A DNA stretch of 64,000 bases from assembly GCA_002364085.1 (NCBI GenBank), contig DEXK01000015.1, positions 62,001 through 126,000 on the forward strand, written 5' to 3'. Positions 1-9,154 of this stretch are shown one piece after another; positions within the stretch are counted from its first letter, which is position 1; every line of letters begins with the position of its first letter. The stretch comes from Balneolaceae bacterium UBA3186 (lineage in GTDB: Bacteria > Bacteroidota > Rhodothermia > Balneolales > Balneolaceae). The translations under genes and the position numbers were made by a program. The notes beneath the pieces are model-generated. The model had not been told where the DNA came from and searched no databases. It was given only the letters and a program-made list of their open reading frames with translations.

Positions 1-1977
1 TCTATAGAATATGTAATCCATCGACCATTTAAAGAAAGCCAGATCTTCTTTTCGTCGCCCCTCTGCTTCAAATCTTTTAAGTGTAGCAGTACCTAAATAC
101 ATAAAACTTAATATATCAGCGTACCGTCCTGCGATTTTTTCTTTCATTTTTAAACCGCCTCCATATGAACCTAAAGCGATATCAGCTAAAAACGCAAACG
201 AAGCTGAAGCCCAAGCCATTTTTCTGTAATATTTTGCGGCTGGTCCGCTTACCGGTGAACTTGCTAAACGGCCTCTAGTTAAACTTAACATAAAAGCACG
301 TGCTTTGTTTCTTCCAACATGACCGATATGGGCCCAAAAATTATCATCAAATCCTTTAATGTCTTTGTTCATCAAGGCATTGATCTCGTTCAGCGCATAT
401 GGATGACAGCGTATTGCACCCTGACCGAATATCATCAAAGTCCTTGTTAATATATTAGCTCCCTCAACAGTAATAGCAATCGGAAGTGATATATATCCAT
501 GAGCAAAAACGTTTCTTGGGCCTCTTGAAATACCGGCTCCTCCAACAACATCCATTGCATCATTTATGATCTCTCGTGTATGCTCTGTAAAATTATACTT
601 AGCTATCGCAGTTACAACTGCCGGCTTCTCTCCGTTATCCAAACCTCCGGTCGTATATTTTCTGGCAGCTTCCATAAAATAAGTGTACCCACCAATTCGA
701 GCCATCGGTTCTTCTATACCTTCAAACTTTCCAATGTTTAAACCAAACTGTTTACGGATAGCAGCGTAGGCTCCAACAACTCTTGTTGATAACTTAGCTC
801 CGGCTAAACTGGAAGCCGGCAAAGAAATTCCTCGTCCAACTGCCAACGATTCCATTAACATTCTCCATCCATTTCCTGCACCTTCTTTACCGCCTATGAT
901 AGCATCAATAGGTACAATAACATCTTTACCTTTTGTTGGACAGTTATAAAACGGAACTCCTAATGGATCATGTCGCTTGCCTAATTCCACCCCTTCAGTT
1001 TCAGAGGGTACTAAAGCACAAGTAATTCCAAGATCTTCTCCTTTACCAAGTAAATTCTCTGGATCACGAAGTTTGAATGCCAAACCTAAAACGGTAGATA
1101 TTGCAGCTAGGGTAATATACCTTTTATTCCAATTCAGTCTTAGATATAACTCTCCATCATCACCTTTAAAAACTTCTCCATCTGATGTCATCCCACCTGC
1201 ATCTGACCCCGCTTTAGGCTCTGTTAAAGCAAAACATGGCATTTCAACACCTGCTGCAAGTCGTGGCAAGTAATAGTCTTTCTGTTTTTGGGTTCCGTAA
1301 TGATTCAATAACTCGGCAGGACCCAAAGAGTTAGGAACCATCACAGTAGTACCTAAAGGACCACATCTGGAGGATAATTTTGCTACTATTGCAGAATGCG
1401 CCGTAGCAGAAAATTCTAGACCACCATACTTTTTTGGAATGATCAATCCAAAGAATCCTTCTTTTCTTAGAAAATCCCAAGTCTCTTCTGTAAAATCCTT
1501 TCTTACAAAAACATCCCAATCATTAACCATCTCACAAACTTTTTCAACCGGTCCATCTAAGAACTCTTGCTCTTCCTTTGTTAGCTCAGGATAAGCTTGC
1601 TCAAGAGTCCTTTTAAAATCAGGTTTTCCTGAAAACAACTCTCCTTCCACCCATACATTTCCTGCTTCTATAGCAGTTTGTTCTGTTTCCGAGATCGTAG
1701 GCAAGAAATTAAGCGCATCCAATATTTTCATAATAGGACCACTCAATAAAATTCTTCTTATCGGTTTAACATTAAATATTAAAACCAGAACTGTATACGT
1801 AATAAATACCCATTGCGGAGCATCCAATCCTATCAACCCCACATATCCTGCAAGTGCCCACAAGAAAAGAGGGGCTCCCGTATATGCAAGAATTATGGCT
1901 AAAATAACCGCTGTTGAAATTGAAGCCCAAATTGGTACTTCACTAAAAAATCCGAATAAATCTACTAATGCTTCCAT
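1..1977 (-). CDS. fadE: acyl-CoA dehydrogenase, FadE type (3' end off the window)
   Basis: First step of fatty-acid beta-oxidation: FAD-dependent dehydrogenation of acyl-CoA to trans-2-enoyl-CoA. I translated this frame by hand, because it runs off the left edge without a stop; about 659 codons are present against about 814 residues in E. coli FadE, so the C-terminal part is missing. Residues about 10-65 are hydrophobic, as in the membrane-anchored FadE family. The dehydrogenase core follows, with an ALTEPKAGSDAGG stretch near residue 250 and TVEGANILTR, whose Glu505 matches the catalytic base position. IFGQGAIRCHP is also typical of FadE. The ATG at 1977 is the first Met in frame and lies 15 bases after the TetR gene, so the two genes are probably co-transcribed and FadE repressed by that regulator (inference). 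Confidence 0.93.
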   Translation of the reverse strand, partial: MEALVDLFGFFSEVPIWASISTAVILAIILAYTGAPLFLWALAGYVGLIGLDAPQWVFITYTVLVLIFNVKPIRRILLSGPIMKILDALNFLPTISETEQTAIEAGNVWVEGELFSGKPDFKRTLEQAYPELTKEEQEFLDGPVEKVCEMVNDWDVFVRKDFTEETWDFLRKEGFFGLIIPKKYGGLEFSATAHSAIVAKLSSRCGPLGTTVMVPNSLGPAELLNHYGTQKQKDYYLPRLAAGVEMPCFALTEPKAGSDAGGMTSDGEVFKGDDGELYLRLNWNKRYITLAAISTVLGLAFKLRDPENLLGKGEDLGITCALVPSETEGVELGKRHDPLGVPFYNCPTKGKDVIVPIDAIIGGKEGAGNGWRMLMESLAVGRGISLPASSLAGAKLSTRVVGAYAAIRKQFGLNIGKFEGIEEPMARIGGYTYFMEAARKYTTGGLDNGEKPAVVTAIAKYNFTEHTREIINDAMDVVGGAGISRGPRNVFAHGYISLPIAITVEGANILTRTLMIFGQGAIRCHPYALNEINALMNKDIKGFDDNFWAHIGHVGRNKARAFMLSLTRGRLASSPVSGPAAKYYRKMAWASASFAFLADIALGSYGGGLKMKEKIAGRYADILSFMYLGTATLKRFEAEGRRKEDLAFFKWSMDYIFYR

Positions 1978-1992
1978 AATATTCTCCAATAA

Positions 1993-2595
1993 TTAAGAAA
2001 CTTTGGTTCTAACTAAAAATCCTTCAATAATGTTTTGAATGGATTTTTCAATAAATTGTGCTTTATCAATTCTGCTGTCCAATCTTTGATTTAGAACAAC
2101 AGATATTACCCCATGCAACTGCCCCCAGATTGAATATGCCGAAGTTAAAGGATCTTCCTCATCCATTAGTCCCAGTATCACGCCTTGTTCGATTACCTTT
2201 ACAAGCAACTCATAACAACGGCGGGCTCTTCTAAACTTTTCCTTAGGGTAGCGAGACATTGCTTCTGGTCTAACCATATAAATGATCTCATACTTCTCAG
2301 AATTTGAAAGTGCAAAATCACTATATGCTCTAATAATAGTTTCAAATTGAGCAACAACGCTTGCTTGTTCATCTACTCTTTCTTCTATTGATACACTTAA
2401 CTCCTCAATAGATTCTTCAATTAATGTATGTAGTAGATGGTCTTTGTTTTCAAAATGAAGGTAGATACTTGTTGCAGTTACGCCCACTTCTTTTGCAATA
2501 GCCCTCATAGAAAGAGCTTTATATCCATTATTATAAAGAAGACTCCTGCTTGTATTGAGAATTTTTTCTCTTAAAGAGATTTCAGATTCGCTCAT
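1993..2595 (-). CDS. TetR/AcrR family transcriptional regulator
   Basis: One-component repressor of 200 residues. The N-terminal 60 residues carry the TetR helix-turn-helix: SMRAIAKEVGV followed by TSIYLHFENKDHLL, the recognition-helix signature with the Tyr-x-His-Phe motif. The rest is a helical ligand-binding and dimerisation domain resembling the WHG/TetR_C_13 type. It is encoded directly upstream of fadE on the same strand, so the natural guess is an acyl-CoA-responsive regulator of fatty-acid degradation, as FadR-type TetR proteins are elsewhere. The ligand is not visible in the sequence. A perfect-arm dyad sits 11 bases upstream of its ATG and may be its own operator. Confidence 0.9.
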   Translation of the reverse strand: MSESEISLREKILNTSRSLLYNNGYKALSMRAIAKEVGVTATSIYLHFENKDHLLHTLIEESIEELSVSIEERVDEQASVVAQFETIIRAYSDFALSNSEKYEIIYMVRPEAMSRYPKEKFRRARRCYELLVKVIEQGVILGLMDEEDPLTSAYSIWGQLHGVISVVLNQRLDSRIDKAQFIEKSIQNIIEGFLVRTKVS

Positions 2596-2606
2596 ATTTT
2601 AATTTG

Positions 2607-2621
2607 GTTAACAGTGTTAAC
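2607..2621. promoter_or_regulatory. candidate TetR operator (15-bp dyad)
   Basis: GTTAACAGTGTTAAC is a dyad whose only asymmetric base is the central one. It lies between the TetR start codon and the candidate promoter, where an autoregulatory TetR operator would be expected. The site assignment is inference from symmetry and position. Confidence 0.45.
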
Positions 2622-2668
2622 TACGGCAATTTAATCAATCTGATTGGAAAATCAAGGAGATGAAGTAT

Positions 2669-2698
2669 TAAATTTAATTTTACTTTTTTTCACTCAAA
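2669..2698 (-). promoter_or_regulatory. candidate Bacteroidetes-type promoter for the TetR-fadE operon
   Basis: On the minus strand TTTG (2698-2695) is followed after 18 bases by TAAATTTA (2676-2669). This is close to the Bacteroidetes sigma-ABfr consensus TTTG-N(about 19)-TAnnTTTG. The region is very AT-rich, so a chance match is possible. Confidence 0.3.
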
Positions 2699-2738
2699 CA
2701 ATTTTTCAAAAAAAGTTATTTATATAATTAAAAATACT

Positions 2739-3692
2739 GTGTTAAACCTTTGGTTTGCGAATATAGCTAAATTTCTGTTTGTACTTCTTTTGTTGTCTTT
2801 GGGAGCTTCCTCAAACTTGAGTTCACATCCCTGGGGTGGTTTAGTAATTGATGAACAAGGGAATATTTATTTTACTTTTATTTGTCCTGTTAATGATGAT
2901 CAGAATCATTATGCCTGTATATGGAGGCTAGATACTCAAAATAATCTGATTGAAGTCCTAAAAGCTCAGTTTTCACCCAGTGATCTTATTCTCAACAGAA
3001 ATCAGTACCGCGATATATACGCGGCGGAAAGAACAGGGCAACATCCAGATTATTCAAATACGCTCTGGAAGATCGAATCTTCTAATTCTAATGCTCTTAT
3101 ATCAAATGAACGGAACCAAGCAAATTTTCACATCCAGACTTTTGCCGTTGTAAATAATAAAGACATTTATTTTTCTAAGGGAAATAAGATTTATCAAAGG
3201 AATTCGGAAAATCGAGTTGATGAAATACTTGAAGATTTTAGTTTTGAAAGAATAAACTTAATGACTGTAGCTCCTGATGGTAAATTATATTTTATGGCAG
3301 GAGATGATATTTATTTCTACAAAGATTCTAAAATAGAACATATTATTTCTGATTTAAAAATAGACAATCCCGAGGCTCTTCCTTTTTCAGGCGCAAACAT
3401 TTTCTTTGATATGGCTATTGATAATAATGAAAATATATATCTCGCTTATTATGGGAATCGACAGATAATCAAAATAAATCCATCTTGCAAAAAAGAGATT
3501 ATTCTTACTTCAGAAGAACCTTGGTCTCCTCACGGAATTGATGTTTTCAATGGCGAAGTCTATGTTTTGGAATCTACCATTGGTTCAGGAAAGTGGTGGA
3601 AGTTTTGGGAAGAAGATGTAGGCATTGTTCCCAGAATCAGAAAAATTTCGACTGATGGAAAAATATCTACTCTCTATACTTTTAAAAATTAA
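2739..3692 (+). CDS. secreted beta-propeller-like protein (NHL/SMP-30-like)
   Basis: 317 residues, exact function unknown. An N-terminal hydrophobic segment (about residues 8-25) looks like a signal peptide. The rest has repeated modules of the form GNIYF, GKLYFMAGDDIYFY, ENIYLAYYGNRQIIKI and GEVYVLES, spaced about 40-60 residues apart, as in NHL or SMP-30/gluconolactonase-type propellers. The start is GTG at 2739; no ATG gives an intact signal peptide and no ribosome-binding site is visible, which is normal in this phylum. It is divergent from the TetR gene and convergent with trmB, with no gap between its stop and the trmB stop. It could be a strictosidine-synthase-like or purely structural propeller. 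Confidence 0.65.
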   Translation: MLNLWFANIAKFLFVLLLLSLGASSNLSSHPWGGLVIDEQGNIYFTFICPVNDDQNHYACIWRLDTQNNLIEVLKAQFSPSDLILNRNQYRDIYAAERTGQHPDYSNTLWKIESSNSNALISNERNQANFHIQTFAVVNNKDIYFSKGNKIYQRNSENRVDEILEDFSFERINLMTVAPDGKLYFMAGDDIYFYKDSKIEHIISDLKIDNPEALPFSGANIFFDMAIDNNENIYLAYYGNRQIIKINPSCKKEIILTSEEPWSPHGIDVFNGEVYVLESTIGSGKWWKFWEEDVGIVPRIRKISTDGKISTLYTFKN

Positions 3693-4346
3693 CTACAACC
3701 CAAAAGATATAAATTTAATCTTCTTGCCGTTTTTCAAATGCATCTTCTCATAATACGTTTGAATTGAAAGTTGAGGATCATCTGGGCACTCTTCATAAAC
3801 GTCTTTGATATCACGGTATATTTCTAAATTCTCCTCCTCAATAACTTCATGGGTAAATTCATATAGTAGATCACTGTCCGTTTTTAAATTTATTGAAATC
3901 CCTCTTTTTGCAATTTTTCTATACAGTTCTAAAAACTTTGGCGATGTTAGTCTCTTTCTTTCTTTATTAATATATGGATCAGAGAATAATACCCAGATTT
4001 CAGACACTTCATTTTCACAAAAAAACTGATCCAGATGATCGATATAAGCTCTTAAAAAACGGAGATTATTCATCCCTTGGCTTTTTGCTTTTGTAGCTCC
4101 TACCCACATCCTATTACCTTTTATATCTACACCTACAAAATTTTTATTCGGATACAGTTTTCCTAGTCCAACCGAATACTCTGCTTTCCCACAGGCTAGT
4201 TCTAAAACTATGGGATTATCATTCTTAAAGATCTTTTTATTCCAAGTTCCTTTAGGAAATGGATTGGAACTATTATAGTCTGTCCACTCGAATACGTTTT
4301 CGAGTTTTCGCATTTCATCAAATCTTCGTTGCTTAATCTTTGGCAT
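3693..4346 (-). CDS. trmB: tRNA (guanine-N7-)-methyltransferase TrmB
   Basis: SAM-dependent methyltransferase forming m7G46 in the tRNA variable loop. The 217-residue protein is of normal length. It shows the SAM-binding motif LELACGKAEYS, FVGVDIKGNRMW (acidic residue contacting SAM ribose) and the TrmB-specific LFSDPYINKERKRL, which corresponds to the FPDPWPKKRH region of better-known homologues. It is the last gene of a tight minus-strand operon with pdxH (two bases apart) and the redoxin gene. Confidence 0.92.
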   Translation of the reverse strand: MPKIKQRRFDEMRKLENVFEWTDYNSSNPFPKGTWNKKIFKNDNPIVLELACGKAEYSVGLGKLYPNKNFVGVDIKGNRMWVGATKAKSQGMNNLRFLRAYIDHLDQFFCENEVSEIWVLFSDPYINKERKRLTSPKFLELYRKIAKRGISINLKTDSDLLYEFTHEVIEEENLEIYRDIKDVYEECPDDPQLSIQTYYEKMHLKNGKKIKFISFGL

Positions 4347-4348
4347 TT

Positions 4349-4993
4349 TTAAGGAGCGAGACGTTTAAAGATCCAGGAGTTATTTTCTTTTTCAAACTTA
4401 ATCCGATCATGCAATCTACTACTACGACCTTGCCAAAACTCTACAGCTGTAGGCTCAACAATATATCCGCCCCAATGTTCAGGCATTGGAACATTTCCGG
4501 TGGAATAGCGTTCTGTAAGTTTTTTAAATGTGTCTTCTAATATTTCTCTACTTTCTATCTCCGAACTTTGCTCTGAAGCTAAAGCTCCAATTTGACTCTT
4601 AAATGGACGTGACATAAAATATTCTTCGCTGTTTTCTGTACTTATTTTCTTTGCCACACCTTCTATCCGAACCTGACGTTCCAGTTCTTTCCACAGAAAA
4701 CATAATGCAACATTCGGATTACCTTCAATTTCTTGACCTTTATCACTTTTATAGTTGGTATAAAATACAAAGCCTTTTTTCTCTATCCCTTTTAAAAGTA
4801 CAATTCTTGAATGTGGTTTATTTTCACTATCAACTGTTGAAAGAGTCATCGCATTAGGTTCCGGCAATTTGGCTTTTATAGATTCGCTCAACCAATTTCT
4901 GAATTGCTGTATAGGATCGGCATGAACATCTGCTTTGTCTAATGTATTTTTCGAATAATCTTCTCTAAGTTTTTGAATTTCTCTGTTGTCCAT
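4349..4993 (-). CDS. pdxH: pyridoxamine 5'-phosphate oxidase
   Basis: FMN enzyme that oxidises PNP or PMP to pyridoxal 5'-phosphate, the last step of B6 cofactor salvage and synthesis. From the chosen ATG it has 214 residues, close to the usual 210-220. Visible hallmarks are NAMTLSTVD and SRIVLLKG near the N-terminus, FYTNYKSDKG (FMN phosphate contacts), PMPEHWGGY and the C-terminal RLHDRI...FKRLAP. A longer frame starts at 5041, but the ATG at 4993 matches the family start and overlaps the upstream stop as TAATG, suggesting translational coupling. Several enzymes in this window depend on PLP. Confidence 0.95.
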   Translation of the reverse strand: MDNREIQKLREDYSKNTLDKADVHADPIQQFRNWLSESIKAKLPEPNAMTLSTVDSENKPHSRIVLLKGIEKKGFVFYTNYKSDKGQEIEGNPNVALCFLWKELERQVRIEGVAKKISTENSEEYFMSRPFKSQIGALASEQSSEIESREILEDTFKKLTERYSTGNVPMPEHWGGYIVEPTAVEFWQGRSSRLHDRIKFEKENNSWIFKRLAP

Positions 4994-5571
4994 TACTTGA
5001 AATAATTTGGTTCGTTGCCGTCTTTCCACTTTATATTGCAACCCATACTAGGTATTTGTGGTTCCACAGTTTCTTTGCTTTTTATTAATGTGTCTGCGGC
5101 ATTTCTCATATCCTTTCCCGTAACTGGCTTTCCATTTCCCGGTCGGCTGTCATCAAACTGCCCTCGGTAAACAAGCTTTAAATCATTATTGAATAAGAAA
5201 AAATCCGGAGTACAGGCAGCTTTGTAAGCTTTAGCAACTTCCTGACTTTCATCAAATAAATAAGGGTAAGGAAATTGATACTTATCAGATAGCTCTTTCA
5301 TGAACTTCGGCGAATCTTGGGGATAACTTTCAATATCGTTAGAACTAATAGCAATGCATTCAATTCCCTGTTCACTATACTCATTTGCAAAATCAACCAA
5401 TGCTTCATTTAGATGTATTACATATGGACAATGATTGCAAATGAACATAATCAATAGCCCTTTTTCTGCATGAATATCATCAAGGGAAATCAAATTTCCT
5501 TCTGTATCTGGAAGTTCAAAAAATGGTGCTGTCGTTCCTAATTCCAGCATTGTGGATAGAGTAGCTGACAT
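4993..5571 (-). CDS. thioredoxin-fold peroxiredoxin-like protein (AhpC/TSA family)
   Basis: Cytoplasmic redoxin of 192 residues with no signal peptide. The core contains FICNHCPYV, the CxxC-like site at the start of the first helix typical of the thioredoxin-family PRX-like group, followed by IAISSNDIESYPQDSP and a CTPDFF cis-proline segment. These proteins are usually thiol reductases or peroxidases of uncertain substrate. The first gene of the redoxin-pdxH-trmB operon; its stop overlaps the pdxH start by one base. Confidence 0.85.
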   Translation of the reverse strand: MSATLSTMLELGTTAPFFELPDTEGNLISLDDIHAEKGLLIMFICNHCPYVIHLNEALVDFANEYSEQGIECIAISSNDIESYPQDSPKFMKELSDKYQFPYPYLFDESQEVAKAYKAACTPDFFLFNNDLKLVYRGQFDDSRPGNGKPVTGKDMRNAADTLIKSKETVEPQIPSMGCNIKWKDGNEPNYFK

Positions 5572-5606
5572 AAAACGGTTAATTTAATTTTATATTTAAA
5601 TCTTTC

Positions 5607-7148
5607 TTAAAATCCTATTTCTATTTTATTTCCTTCAAATTTATTAGGATTGATTTTAGGGATATTTTCATCGAAGAGCTCGTTAATTCTTTCAATCAAA
5701 AGATTTGTAAGAAAAGCATGCCCTCTTCTGTTTAATGAATAACCATCCGATGAATAGATACTATTCAATCCAAAATCATTATAGTAAATTACTCCATCTT
5801 GATATAGTTCTTCATTTTTAACTTGCTCCATAATCCTATTAAAATCAATCTGATTTACTCGAGAATTGGAATTAGAGATGTCTGATATTATCTGATTGAA
5901 CTCATTTAATCTAGATTTAATAATTTTAATCTCTTCATTTGTTAATACCTGACTATCATTCAAAGGTATTGTGGTAGAAAGATTGGAATTTGAATGTAAA
6001 TCTGGAAGGTTATCATATAAAACCATCTCTCCTTCTACTAATTGTCTTAGTTTTGGAATAATATTTCCGTTATTTAGTGTGTCATTGTCTAAATATTCAT
6101 CCTCTATTACTCTCGCCCTATTTACTTGCCCCAAATAATAGGGATCAGGGCAAAAAGGTGTAACCGGACCTTCACAATACGCATCTAACTGAAAATTAAT
6201 AATACTTCTTCTTTCTGAATACGGAAGAGATCCATTATCATAAAAATTATGTTGAATTATTTGCTGGTTAAATTCTTCGTAATGTCTGGCCGCCTCTGAA
6301 ATATTAGTGGTATCATATCCCATTTGTTCTACTTCCCACTCCAATGCCCAGTTAATTGTATTGAAAAAGGGACTTTTTAACGGATCGAAAACATTAACTA
6401 TAAAAATATTCGAATTGGTTTCGTTTATTAATTTTTCAATTATGTTAGTTAAAATCAATTCAAAATCATTTGCTGAAATCAAGTCGTTTTCTGCAATTGA
6501 ATTTATCTCAGGGTTTTCATCCCCTGTAGCTCCGTTTAACGCAAAATTAAGCAGATCATCATTCCCCAAGCTTAGAACTATAATACTTGGCCTTTTGTCT
6601 ATTACAGTCTCAATTACACTATCATTACCATTCTGAAGCCTTGAATAATAATTATTATTTGAAAGGCCGTTATTATTCAATACCTGATGTACTTTTAATC
6701 CGGGGAAACTGAAGTCATTCAAAAGTTCAACATCTCCATCCCATACTTTGATTTCATCACCAGATGAGACAGCTTTTCTTAAAGGATATATCGCATTAGG
6801 AGAATCATATAACAAGTTAAACTTTCCTTTAGATTCGTCTCTTAACTCTAGATTTAACCCTTTCGAACTTTGAATTGTCGCCTGTAGGAATGTTCCTTTC
6901 CCATATACCGAATCCAGGTGACTTGAAAAAAGATTCATAAAAGAATACTCCTGACCTCCTGAGTATAAAGCCCCATCCATAAAGCCCGATGAATACACCC
7001 CTCCAATCAAGTACATACTGGATAAGTCAATGTCTATATCTTCTAATGATTTTAGATCTGATGATACCGGGGAATCATATTTACATCCCAAAAAAATAAA
7101 AATCAAACATGAAAAAAACAGTCTTAAAGACTTAAAACTATAAAGCAT
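5607..7148 (-). CDS. SGNH/GDSL-fold lipoprotein, paralog 3, catalytic residues substituted
   Basis: 513-residue lipoprotein (lipobox ending at Cys22), probably on the outer membrane. The stretch GFMDGALYSGGQEYSFMNLF fits Bacteroidetes lipoproteins of the SGNH/GDSL hydrolase family, but block I reads IGGVYSSGF where the family has GDSLTAGF or GNSLTAGF, so the nucleophilic Ser position is Val51. Block III is kept (SLGNDDLL). The C-terminal Asp is kept (Asp468), but the His position of DGxH is Ser471 (DGYSLNRRG). It is therefore probably not a classical hydrolase and may be a binding protein. It lies 10 bases after its close paralog and ends the array that begins with the TonB-dependent receptor. 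All three paralogs end in a similar EGNxI tail. Confidence 0.75.
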   Translation of the reverse strand: MLYSFKSLRLFFSCLIFIFLGCKYDSPVSSDLKSLEDIDIDLSSMYLIGGVYSSGFMDGALYSGGQEYSFMNLFSSHLDSVYGKGTFLQATIQSSKGLNLELRDESKGKFNLLYDSPNAIYPLRKAVSSGDEIKVWDGDVELLNDFSFPGLKVHQVLNNNGLSNNNYYSRLQNGNDSVIETVIDKRPSIIVLSLGNDDLLNFALNGATGDENPEINSIAENDLISANDFELILTNIIEKLINETNSNIFIVNVFDPLKSPFFNTINWALEWEVEQMGYDTTNISEAARHYEEFNQQIIQHNFYDNGSLPYSERRSIINFQLDAYCEGPVTPFCPDPYYLGQVNRARVIEDEYLDNDTLNNGNIIPKLRQLVEGEMVLYDNLPDLHSNSNLSTTIPLNDSQVLTNEEIKIIKSRLNEFNQIISDISNSNSRVNQIDFNRIMEQVKNEELYQDGVIYYNDFGLNSIYSSDGYSLNRRGHAFLTNLLIERINELFDENIPKINPNKFEGNKIEIGF

Positions 7149-7158
7149 TACTATTTAA

Positions 7159-8670
7159 TTAAAGTCCTATTTCTATTTTATTTCCTTCAAATAAGTTTGG
7201 CTTTAATTTTGGAACATTAGATTCCGAAATTTCATTTAACTTTTCTATTAAAGTATTTGCTAAAAAGGCTTGTCCTCTTCTGTTTATTGTATAGCCATCA
7301 CTCGAATAAAAGCTTAATTCATCAAATTGATTTGTATAAAAAACCCCATCATCATTAAGTTCATTGGCTTGCAGCTTCTCAATCACACTATGAAAATCCA
7401 GTAAATATATTCTATTGCTACTGCCTGCAATTCCGTCTAAAATTTGATTGTAACTTTGAATTCTATTTTCTATTACCACTATCTCATCATGTGTTAAAAC
7501 TTGACTATCATTAAGTGGTTGAATTCCTGACAACAACGATTCACGATGCAAATTCGGTAAATTATCATACAGGATCTTTTCACCTTCTGTGAGCTGTCTG
7601 ATTTTAGGGAGTATGGTTCCGTCTGACAGAGTATCACTATCAAGGTACTCGTCTTCAATAACTCTGGCTCTATTAACTCTATCAATAAAAAAGGGAATCT
7701 CACATATTAGAGTAGGCACCTCGCAATAGGCGTCAAGTTGAAAGTTAATTATACTTCTTCTCTCTGATAGAGGAAGGCTTCCATTTTCAACAAAATTATG
7801 CTTAGCGATTTGTTCATTAAGTTCTTCATAAAACCTTCCCGCAGCAGCAATATAACTTGTGTCATATTCTTGTAGTTCAAGTGCCCAATCGATTTCATTG
7901 AAGAAAGGTGTTTCAATAGGATTTATAACATTGGCAATAAAAATTTCAGCATCGGTTTCATTAATGATTTTATTAACAATTGATACAGCGATATTCTGAA
8001 AATCTTCAGGTTTTATCAGATCGATTTCAGTAATAGTATTTAAGTTTGGCTGGTCGCTTCCTGAAGCTCCATTAAAAGCAAAGCTTAACACGTCTTCGTT
8101 ACCTAGACTTAGAATCACCATTGTTGGATTCTTGTCTACGATCTGATCAATTATTGAACCGTTTAAACCTTCTACCCGGTTATAATATGGGTTATTCGTA
8201 TCACCATTAGAATTCAATAGTTCATGAACTTTTAAACCTGGAAAACTATAGTCATTTAAGTCGGTATCATCCCCACTCCAATTACCTATTTGCTGCCCAC
8301 TTTCTGGAATTCTTTTAACATACATTGAACTTAGAGATTCATAAACCAACTTATACTTCCCTTTTGTATTATCCCCTTCTTCTAAATTGAATCCGTTTTC
8401 ACTTTCAATATCTGCTTGAATAAAAATATCCCTTTCATAAATTTCAGATAAAGATTGAGCAAAAAGGTTTGGGTAGGAGTATTTTTGACCATCAGTAAAT
8501 AAAGCACCATCCATAAAACCTGAAGAATAGGTTCCGCCCACAGCAAATGTTCTGGAAAAATCTAAAGCAATACTTTCTTCAGTGAGAGAACTGGCAGATG
8601 CAGGAGGTTCATATTTACACCCAGAAATACACAGTAAAACAATACTTAATAAAATTATTCCTTTGGTCAT
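7159..8670 (-). CDS. SGNH/GDSL-fold lipoprotein, paralog 2, catalytic residues substituted
   Basis: 503 residues with a lipobox ending at Cys18. It aligns along its whole length with the gene that follows: shared blocks include ERRSIINFQLDAYCE, NRARVIEDEYLD, YDNLP and LNDSQVLT. Block I is VGGTYSSGF, so the GDSL Ser position is Thr47; block III is SLGNEDVL; the C-terminal DGYTINRRG keeps Asp458 but has Thr461 where the catalytic His is expected. Its start is divergent from the small plus-strand gene at 8757, so it may have its own promoter in the 86-base gap. Role unknown; possibly a surface partner of the adjacent TonB-dependent receptor (inference from context). Confidence 0.75.
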   Translation of the reverse strand: MTKGIILLSIVLLCISGCKYEPPASASSLTEESIALDFSRTFAVGGTYSSGFMDGALFTDGQKYSYPNLFAQSLSEIYERDIFIQADIESENGFNLEEGDNTKGKYKLVYESLSSMYVKRIPESGQQIGNWSGDDTDLNDYSFPGLKVHELLNSNGDTNNPYYNRVEGLNGSIIDQIVDKNPTMVILSLGNEDVLSFAFNGASGSDQPNLNTITEIDLIKPEDFQNIAVSIVNKIINETDAEIFIANVINPIETPFFNEIDWALELQEYDTSYIAAAGRFYEELNEQIAKHNFVENGSLPLSERRSIINFQLDAYCEVPTLICEIPFFIDRVNRARVIEDEYLDSDTLSDGTILPKIRQLTEGEKILYDNLPNLHRESLLSGIQPLNDSQVLTHDEIVVIENRIQSYNQILDGIAGSSNRIYLLDFHSVIEKLQANELNDDGVFYTNQFDELSFYSSDGYTINRRGQAFLANTLIEKLNEISESNVPKLKPNLFEGNKIEIGL

Positions 8671-8756
8671 TATTATATATTTGAGAAAACTACTGAAAAA
8701 TTCAAAACTATAAGGCTATCTTACTTTTTGTAATCAAAAACGGTTTATAAAATATA

Positions 8757-9152
8757 ATGCATTCCAATACTAAAATTTTAAATAAACGAGACAAAGTACT
8801 TTTTGAAAAAGCGCTTAAATTCTATTTTTTTTCCCGTCAACAAAATTTAAAATCGTTAAATAAAGAACTTGCAGATCGTATTCATTATTCAGGTTCCGTT
8901 GCCTATTCTTTGATAACAACTTATATACGAACCGGTTCTTTAAAAATTGAATACATGGACTATTTAAACCAAGAATTAAAACAACTGGTTAGTTTAAAAA
9001 AGAACTTTTTTGTAAATATTCAAATCCTTCCCAACGAGATTGATGATATTGAGCTTATGGAGCCTACTAAGTTTACTGTGTTCGATGAAGACCAGAATAA
9101 AAACTTAGAGATCAATTATTCGCCTTCTAAAAGCATGGCAATTATTAAATAG
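8757..9152 (+). CDS. small protein of unknown function inserted in the lipoprotein array
   Basis: 131 residues, not recognised. No signal peptide or membrane segment. The first 85 residues look helical and basic (LNKRDKVLFEKALKFYFFSR, LKSLNKELADRI, YMDYLNQELKQLVSL), which would suit a small regulatory or nucleic-acid-binding domain. The last 45 are acidic with beta-like character. It lies opposite to the paralogs on both sides: 86 bases from the start of one and only 2 bases (stop to stop) from the other. The regulatory idea rests mainly on its position. Confidence 0.6.
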   Translation: MHSNTKILNKRDKVLFEKALKFYFFSRQQNLKSLNKELADRIHYSGSVAYSLITTYIRTGSLKIEYMDYLNQELKQLVSLKKNFFVNIQILPNEIDDIELMEPTKFTVFDEDQNKNLEINYSPSKSMAIIK

Positions 9153-9154
9153 AA

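Noticed and set aside
4994..5041. Longer start of pdxH
   Set aside because: It lies inside the redoxin gene; the TAATG overlap at 4991-4995 gives the usual PdxH length.
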